Below, piece after piece: positions 5,819 through 9,114 of a stretch of DNA of 9,114 nucleotides. The position numbers and the translations under genes are program-made. This stretch comes from an uncultured Oscillibacter sp. Its GTDB lineage: Bacteria > Bacillota > Clostridia > Oscillospirales > Oscillospiraceae. Below the pieces are notes generated by a model that saw nothing but the letters and a program-made list of their open reading frames with translations, did no database searches and was not told where the DNA came from. Each line of letters starts with the position of its first letter. Position 1 is the first letter of the stretch. The stretch is from assembly GCA_946183715.1 (NCBI GenBank), contig CAMHDB010000065.1, forward strand, positions 1 through 9,114. Reading direction: 5' to 3'.

Positions 5819-7175
5819 ATTGCAACAGCCGGAGAATGCCCTCGGGCTGCATATTCGCCTGTGCAAGCATGGACTGCGCGGACTGTACCAGAATCCCGTT
5901 TTTGGTGTAATTCATCATTTCGTCGGCCATGTCGGCGTCGCGGATGACGGATTCTGCGTACTGTATGTTTTCCTGCGCGTTGCCAAGGTAGTTCATCGTA
6001 TGTTCGAGGCGGTTCTGTATCGCGCCGTAAGTCCCGCGCACGTCGGAGACCAAGTCGACGGCCTTCCGAACCCGGTTGAGGGCGTCGAGCGCGCCGTCCT
6101 GCGTGCTGATGTCCAGATTCGAGAGGTTCATCGCGTTCGCGTGCATGTTGAAAATGGGCGTTTTCAGCACGTTGTGCTGTTCGCCCGTCTCGCCGATGAT
6201 GAGGTAGACGTAGCCCGTGGCGATTTTGGTTTCGGCCTTGCTGTCGTCCCCGGTCTCGGTCAGGAGCTGGGCGTAATCGTTCGGCTTGTCGTTACCGCCT
6301 ATGCCCGATGACGTACTGGTAACTGTGAATTTCGTCACAGGCTGATACTGTTTGGGTTGCAGGTCGTTGAGCCTGTAGATTCTGGTATCGTTGCCGACGC
6401 GAACCCGCACGTAGGCCTCGCTCACCGCGTCCATGCTGGAGTAGTTGTGTACGACGAGGTTGTACTCTCCCGGCGCGCGGCTGTTGAAGTAGATGTTCTC
6501 AACCGGGTCGTCGACTTTCCAGCCGGCCTGCGCGTCCACGTCCAGATTTCCGCCCCCGGCGCTCCGGTTGCCGTAGTAGATGTGACTGCCGTCGGGCGCG
6601 TAGCAGTGCAAGTCCAAGTCAACCTGCGAATCCCAGAGCAAAGTAAACTGGACTTGTCCGCTCTGCCCGCCCGCGTTTCTTAGACGCTCGTCCATCAGGG
6701 CGGACGCCGCCGTTTCGCCGCCTATCTCGCCCTCCACCGCCGCCTCGTCGCCGATACTCCCGTTGAGCGTGTAGATTCCGTTGAAGTTCGTCGAGTCGGA
6801 AATGCGGTTGAGCTCCCCCGACAGGCTGAGCACCTCCTTCTGCAACTGCTGGCGGTCCACGGCGTCGTCGAACGTGGAATTGGCCGATTCCATGCTTAGT
6901 TCCAGCATTCTGTTTAGCATGGAGTGGTATTCCTGCAAGGCCCCCTCCGTGGTCTGAATCAGCCCGATTCCCTGCTTTGCGTTCCGCTGAGCCCCCTCCA
7001 GTCCGGTAATCTGGGCGCGCATTTTCTCGCTGATGGCCAGTCCGGCGGCGTCGTCGGCGGAGCGGTTGATTTTGTAGCCGCTGGAGAGCTTTTCTAGGTT
7101 CCTGTTGAGCGCGCCGACGTTGACACGATAGGAGCGGTAGGAACGTGTCGCGGAGGTGTTGTTCCGGATACGCAT
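5817..7175 (-). CDS. fliC: Flagellin with an inserted YfaP/DUF2135-like domain
   Basis: This is the structural subunit of the flagellar filament, exported unfolded by the flagellar type III system, so no signal peptide is expected. Both conserved ends are intact in its 452 residues. The N-terminal D0/D1 region (1-138) has MRIRNNTSATRSYR, LEKLSSGYKINRSADDAAGLAIS-type sequence (28-49) and FNGIYTLNG (131-139). The C-terminal D1/D0 region (about 323-452) has LDISTQDGALDALN, AIQNRLEHTMNYL, ESVIRDADMADEM and ends QPEGILRLLQ. The roughly 185-residue middle is not a simple D2/D3 domain; residues about 172-285 look like an acquired beta-sandwich, listed separately. The start has GAGGTG (7183-7188 on this strand) 7 bases upstream. 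The gene stands alone, with its own promoter and a shared terminator, and no chaperone or cap gene lies next to it. Identity as flagellin is firm. Confidence 0.97.
   Translation of the reverse strand: MRIRNNTSATRSYRSYRVNVGALNRNLEKLSSGYKINRSADDAAGLAISEKMRAQITGLEGAQRNAKQGIGLIQTTEGALQEYHSMLNRMLELSMESANSTFDDAVDRQQLQKEVLSLSGELNRISDSTNFNGIYTLNGSIGDEAAVEGEIGGETAASALMDERLRNAGGQSGQVQFTLLWDSQVDLDLHCYAPDGSHIYYGNRSAGGGNLDVDAQAGWKVDDPVENIYFNSRAPGEYNLVVHNYSSMDAVSEAYVRVRVGNDTRIYRLNDLQPKQYQPVTKFTVTSTSSGIGGNDKPNDYAQLLTETGDDSKAETKIATGYVYLIIGETGEQHNVLKTPIFNMHANAMNLSNLDISTQDGALDALNRVRKAVDLVSDVRGTYGAIQNRLEHTMNYLGNAQENIQYAESVIRDADMADEMMNYTKNGILVQSAQSMLAQANMQPEGILRLLQ
6321..6662 (-). other. Region encoding the YfaP/DUF2135-like domain inside flagellin
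   Basis: Flagellin residues about 172-285 show the pattern I associate with YfaP/DUF2135 proteins. The motifs are FTLLWDSQVDLDLHCYAPDG (177-196), IYYGNRSAGGGNLDVD (199-214), then PVENIYF (224-230) and APGEYNLVVHNYS (234-246), ending in VRVRVGNDTRIYRL (256-269). The order W..DLDLH..PDG / YG..../GG.LD.D / P.NI / APG.Y.V.V..Y is the signature of these secreted beta-sandwich domains, whose function is not established. The D/N-rich turns could bind metal, but that is speculation. It would sit at the D2/D3 position, displayed on the outer filament surface. Confidence 0.65.
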
Positions 7176-7179
7176 AGGG

Positions 7180-7209
7180 TTTCACCTCTCTTTGTATGGT
7201 GTGGTGAAA
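7180..7209 (-). repeat. Inverted repeat TTTCACC-N16-GGTGAAA between flagellin promoter and start
   Basis: The arms at 7180-7186 and 7203-7209 are perfect 7-bp inverted repeats separated by 16 bases. On the coding strand the downstream arm contains part of the flagellin Shine-Dalgarno sequence (GAGGTG) and the upstream arm lies just after the -10 box, at or before the expected transcription start. It could be an operator for a dimeric regulator, or, if transcription starts early enough, a hairpin masking the ribosome site. Chance is also possible at this length. Confidence 0.35.
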
Positions 7210-7238
7210 ATTATACACGAATCCGGAGTAGATTTCAA
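7210..7238 (-). promoter_or_regulatory. Sigma-A-type promoter of the flagellin gene
   Basis: On the minus strand, TTGAAA (7238-7233) and a perfect TATAAT (7215-7210) are separated by exactly 17 bases. Transcription would start near 7203, giving a leader of about 28 bases with the GAGGTG ribosome site. This is a strong match to the housekeeping consensus. Flagellin genes in this phylum are more often read by sigma-28/sigma-D; only a poor match to that consensus overlaps the same region. Confidence 0.8.
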
Positions 7239-7310
7239 GCCTTTTACAAAGCGTGTGTAGTGTAAATTTCATCATCACCGGCGGCATCTCCCCGGGAGAG
7301 GCGGCTACGT

Positions 7311-8084
7311 TCAAACTTCCTCCGGGAAGTCCTTCCGGCCTATCTGGATAATCTCCATGTTGAGCATGCGCAGGCGTTCGAGGACTTCGGGCGGGGCGTT
7401 CTCGTCGGTGATGATACAGCCCGCCGTTTCCAGTGAGAAACTCGCGTAAGTCCCGGCGCGCCCGACTTTCGTATGGTCGACGAGGATATAGTAGCGGTCG
7501 GCGTGTCCAATCATGGTCTCGTTGACGCCCAGCTCAGTCGGGATGTCGCAGAGGATTTCCCCGTTGGGCGAAATGCCCGAACAGCCGATAAGGGCCTTGT
7601 CGGCGCGCATGGTCAGCAGATTCCTCATGGTACAGTCGCCCGTCATGATGTGCCCCGCCGCGCGCAGACTGCCGCCTAGCAGGGTAACGTCGACCCCCGG
7701 CGGGAACTGCCGCCCGACGGCCAAGCCGTTGTTCGTGAACACGTACACCGGGGCGGCCTCCACGTATTCCAGCGCGTCAAGGGCCGTGGCGCTCCCGTTG
7801 ATAAACACGCGTTCGCCGGGCCTGATGAGCGCGGCGGCGCGGCGGCTAATCAGGCGGCGGTACAGCGACACGGTGTCGCGCATACTCCGCGCGCCCGCCC
7901 GCGCCCCGCCGTGGAAACGGCCCAATTTCCCGGCGTTTTCGAGGGCGCGCAGGTCGCGGCGTATCGTCATGAGCGACACCCCGAACCGCGCCGACAGTTC
8001 CTCCACCGTGATTTTCTGCCGTTCCCGGACTATCGAGAGAATGCTTTCGCGCCGGGCGTCGACGGTCTGTCGGTCCTGCTTCAT
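7311..8084 (-). CDS. DeoR-family transcriptional regulator
   Basis: This DNA-binding repressor of sugar metabolism has 257 residues, the standard family length. The N-terminal winged helix-turn-helix spans about residues 11-60: RRESILSIVRERQKITVEEL, then SARFGVSLMTIRRDL (31-45), with the recognition helix MTIRRDL, and the wing around LGRFHGGA (54-61). The C-terminal sensor domain (about 75-235), a ribose-5-phosphate-isomerase-like fold, shows FINGSATALDAL (94-105), VFTNN (115-119), LLGGSLR (135-141), CSGISPNGEI (168-177) and LVDHTKVGR (201-209). In this family the domain binds a phosphorylated sugar, which releases DNA. The start codon overlaps the stop of the HAD gene (ATGA, 8081-8084), with GGAGG about nine bases upstream inside that gene, so the two are translated together. 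Its target is unknown; the sugar operon ending about 1.5 kb away is a plausible one. No clear terminator follows. Confidence 0.95.
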   Translation of the reverse strand: MKQDRQTVDARRESILSIVRERQKITVEELSARFGVSLMTIRRDLRALENAGKLGRFHGGARAGARSMRDTVSLYRRLISRRAAALIRPGERVFINGSATALDALEYVEAAPVYVFTNNGLAVGRQFPPGVDVTLLGGSLRAAGHIMTGDCTMRNLLTMRADKALIGCSGISPNGEILCDIPTELGVNETMIGHADRYYILVDHTKVGRAGTYASFSLETAGCIITDENAPPEVLERLRMLNMEIIQIGRKDFPEEV

Positions 8085-8776
8085 CCGGCCCCGCCTCCCA
8101 TCGCGCGGAGAAGTCCCGGGAGTTCGGCGATACTCCCGATACGCCTCACGCCCTCCGGCGCGGGCTTCGACGAGAGCAGTACCGCGCGCATACCGGCGTT
8201 TTCGGCGCCGCGCACGTCGTGCGGCACGCTGTCACCCACGAACACGCACTCCCCCGGCGCACAGCCCGCCTTGGCCGCGCAGGCCTCGAACAGCCGCCGC
8301 TCCGGCTTCTCCGCCCCGACTTCCTCGCTGGAGACCATAAAGTCTATCGCGGACAGCAGTCCGAGTTTTTGCAGTTTGCGGAACTGGTAGTCGGCGGTCA
8401 TATTCGTGCCCACGCCCACGCGGTAGGACGTATGCAGGGCCTCCAGCGTCTCCCGGACGCCCGCGACGGGGATACAGGCCGCAAGGAACACCGTCCAGTA
8501 CAAATCGGACATCTCCGGCGCGTAGAGAATCGCCTTCCCGGCGCGCTCCAGAATCATTTGAAAGCGAATCATGCGGTTGTGAATCGCGGCGTACTCGCCC
8601 CCGGTACGGGTAATCTGTTCGTCCATCACGCTGTCGTAGACGGCGCGGAACGCGGCCTCCGGTAGCCCTAGTATCGTTTCCGCGTATCCGCAGAGCGTCC
8701 GGAACGCGGTCTCGTGGGCCGCGTCGTAGTCGTAAAGCGTGTTGTCGAGGTCAAAAATCACGGCCCGCAGTTTCAT
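8081..8776 (-). CDS. HAD-superfamily hydrolase (predicted phosphatase)
   Basis: This cytoplasmic haloacid-dehalogenase-like phosphatase of 231 residues is in the usual range for class-I-cap enzymes. All four catalytic motifs are present: DLDNTLYD (9-16, nucleophile D9 and acid/base D11), GTNM (123-126, Thr124), the lysine in GAEKPERRLF (K157) and GDSVPHDVRGAENAG (181-195, acidic D182 and D187). A helical cap domain occupies about residues 16-100. The DxDNTLYD form and YWTVFLA-type cap recall YjjG/YfnB-like nucleotidases and sugar-phosphate phosphatases, but substrate cannot be assigned. It is the first gene of a two-gene unit with the DeoR regulator. The ribosome site upstream of the ATG is weak (GGCGGGA about 7 bases away). 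An attractive but untested idea is that it dephosphorylates the sugar phosphate sensed by the repressor. Confidence 0.9.
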   Translation of the reverse strand: MKLRAVIFDLDNTLYDYDAAHETAFRTLCGYAETILGLPEAAFRAVYDSVMDEQITRTGGEYAAIHNRMIRFQMILERAGKAILYAPEMSDLYWTVFLAACIPVAGVRETLEALHTSYRVGVGTNMTADYQFRKLQKLGLLSAIDFMVSSEEVGAEKPERRLFEACAAKAGCAPGECVFVGDSVPHDVRGAENAGMRAVLLSSKPAPEGVRRIGSIAELPGLLRAMGGGAG

Positions 8777-8814
8777 AGTGCAATCCCGCCATTCCCGGTA
8801 GATTTTCGCACACT

Positions 8815-8843
8815 ATCCTACCATGTCCCGGGGCGGATTGCAA
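8815..8843 (-). promoter_or_regulatory. Predicted sigma-A promoter for the HAD-deoR unit
   Basis: On the minus strand TTGCAA (8843-8838) and TAGGAT (8820-8815) are spaced by 17 bases. Both boxes are two substitutions or fewer from consensus. Transcription would begin near 8808, about 32 bases before the HAD start codon. No other convincing promoter for this pair was found in the intergenic region. Confidence 0.55.
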
Positions 8844-8861
8844 GAAAGATTTTGCGGGCGG

Positions 8862-8883
8862 AGCGCCTCCCGGAGGGGGCGCT
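8862..8883. other. GC hairpin in the divergent intergenic region
   Basis: AGCGCCTCC (8862-8870) pairs with GGGGGCGCT (8875-8883) over the loop CGGA, nine pairs with one G-T. There is no T-tract on either side, and it lies between divergent promoters, so it is unlikely to be a terminator. It may be an intergenic repeat of the same kind as those in the sugar operon, or a protein-binding palindrome. The rest of the 217-bp gap 8777-8993 holds only the two promoters. Confidence 0.35.
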
Positions 8884-8932
8884 GACGTTTGCGGCGCAAG
8901 GCAAACCCCACACTTTAAATTTTCCTCCGCCG

Positions 8933-8963
8933 TGTATAAAAGCGCGCCGGGCCGTCCATACTC
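8933..8963 (+). promoter_or_regulatory. Forespore sigma (sigma-F/sigma-G)-like promoter before the putative spoIIR
   Basis: TGTATA (8933-8938) and CATACTC (8957-8963) are spaced by 18 bases. Compared with the sigma-G consensus TGAATA-N17/18-CATACTA, each box has one mismatch; the related sigma-F pattern also fits at the -35 and in the AYAMT core. Transcription would start near 8970, leaving about 24 bases of leader with AAAGGA before the ATG at 8994. In Bacillus subtilis spoIIR is a sigma-F gene, which agrees with this site. Confidence 0.5.
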
Positions 8964-8993
8964 TCCGCAACGCGAATGAAAGGACGTGTCGCC

Positions 8994-9114
8994 ATGCCCA
9001 GCCGTACATCCCAAATCCTGCAAGCCGTACTTCTGTTTCTACTGGCGCTGTCGCTGAACGCCGGGGCCGCCGCGCTCCGCACGCAAGCGCGGCTTTCCGA
9101 AAAGGTCATCCGCC
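8994..9114 (+). CDS. spoIIR: Probable stage II sporulation protein R, N-terminus only (3' partial)
   Basis: Forty residues are visible before the window ends. A short polar start (MPSRTSQ) is followed by a hydrophobic signal segment (ILQAVLLFLLALSLNAGAAA, residues 8-27) and then RTQARLSEKVIR. I recall clostridial SpoIIR proteins having just this pattern, a signal peptide then 'LSEKVIRLHV(I)ANSD', and the next base, C, would allow the leucine. SpoIIR is made in the forespore and exported to the intermembrane space, where it triggers SpoIIGA to activate sigma-E in the mother cell. The ATG at 8994 is chosen because AAAGGA (8979-8984) lies 9 bases upstream; the in-frame ATG at 8976 has no such site and would lie almost at the predicted transcription start. 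Another exported protein is possible, as only the signal and five or six diagnostic residues are available. Confidence 0.55.
   Translation, partial: MPSRTSQILQAVLLFLLALSLNAGAAALRTQARLSEKVIR

Noticed and set aside
7217..7245. Possible sigma-28 promoter (TAAA-N15-TCCGGATT) for flagellin
   Set aside because: The -10 core differs from GCCGATAT at several key positions, while the overlapping sigma-A match is nearly perfect.
7270..7310. Candidate terminator after the DeoR gene
   Set aside because: The best stem is about 5 bp (TCTCC/GGAGA) with no T-tract, so it does not qualify as an intrinsic terminator.
7513..8390. Plus-strand open frames of 275 and 159 codons opposite the DeoR and HAD genes
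   Set aside because: Arg/Pro/Ser-rich shadow frames antisense to two well-supported genes, with no Shine-Dalgarno sequence.
8751..9109. Minus-strand small open frames of 63-90 codons across the divergent intergenic region
   Set aside because: They cross two promoters and the start of the plus-strand signal-peptide gene, and their sequences are low-information.

Overview
The window reads as a GC-rich, flagellated, probably spore-forming member of the Firmicutes. A gut-type Clostridia/Oscillospirales lineage is my best guess. The basis is a clostridial-type flagellin, strong Shine-Dalgarno sites, a sigma-A-type promoter, GC hairpins between genes, and at the right edge the first residues of what looks like the sporulation gene spoIIR behind a forespore-sigma-like promoter. 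Taxonomy is inference; no rRNA or marker gene is present.

Layout. (1) Positions 3-5781, plus strand: a carbohydrate uptake and catabolism operon, entered in the middle of its first gene. It encodes a double-domain sugar ABC ATPase (partial, RbsA/MglA type), an RbsC-type permease overlapping it by 4 bp, a TIM-barrel amidohydrolase (PF04909 type), a D-isomer 2-hydroxyacid dehydrogenase, and an FGGY sugar kinase closest in my memory to L-xylulose kinase LyxK. The solute-binding protein is not in view and probably lies upstream. GC hairpins without U-tracts sit in the two larger gaps of the operon. (2) Positions 5781-5818: a long bidirectional terminator shared by the operon and the convergent flagellin gene. 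(3) Positions 5817-7238, minus strand: a lone flagellin gene with a near-consensus sigma-A promoter. Its hypervariable region carries a domain resembling YfaP/DUF2135, which is the most unusual feature here. (4) Positions 7311-8843, minus strand: a HAD-family phosphatase and a DeoR-family repressor, translationally coupled by an ATGA overlap, with their own promoter. (5) Positions 8844-9114: a divergent intergenic region with a hairpin, a sigma-F/sigma-G-like promoter, and the start of the putative spoIIR.

How the parts may work together (inference): the transporter imports a sugar or sugar derivative; the hydrolase (possibly a lactonase) and the dehydrogenase act on it or on a side product; the kinase makes the phosphorylated ketose that enters central metabolism. 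The DeoR repressor is a plausible regulator, since this family senses sugar phosphates, and the HAD enzyme could dephosphorylate such a metabolite. Flagellin and the sporulation gene have no evident functional link to the sugar genes. No RNA genes, CRISPR arrays or mobile elements were seen, and no gene-free stretch exceeds about 217 bp.
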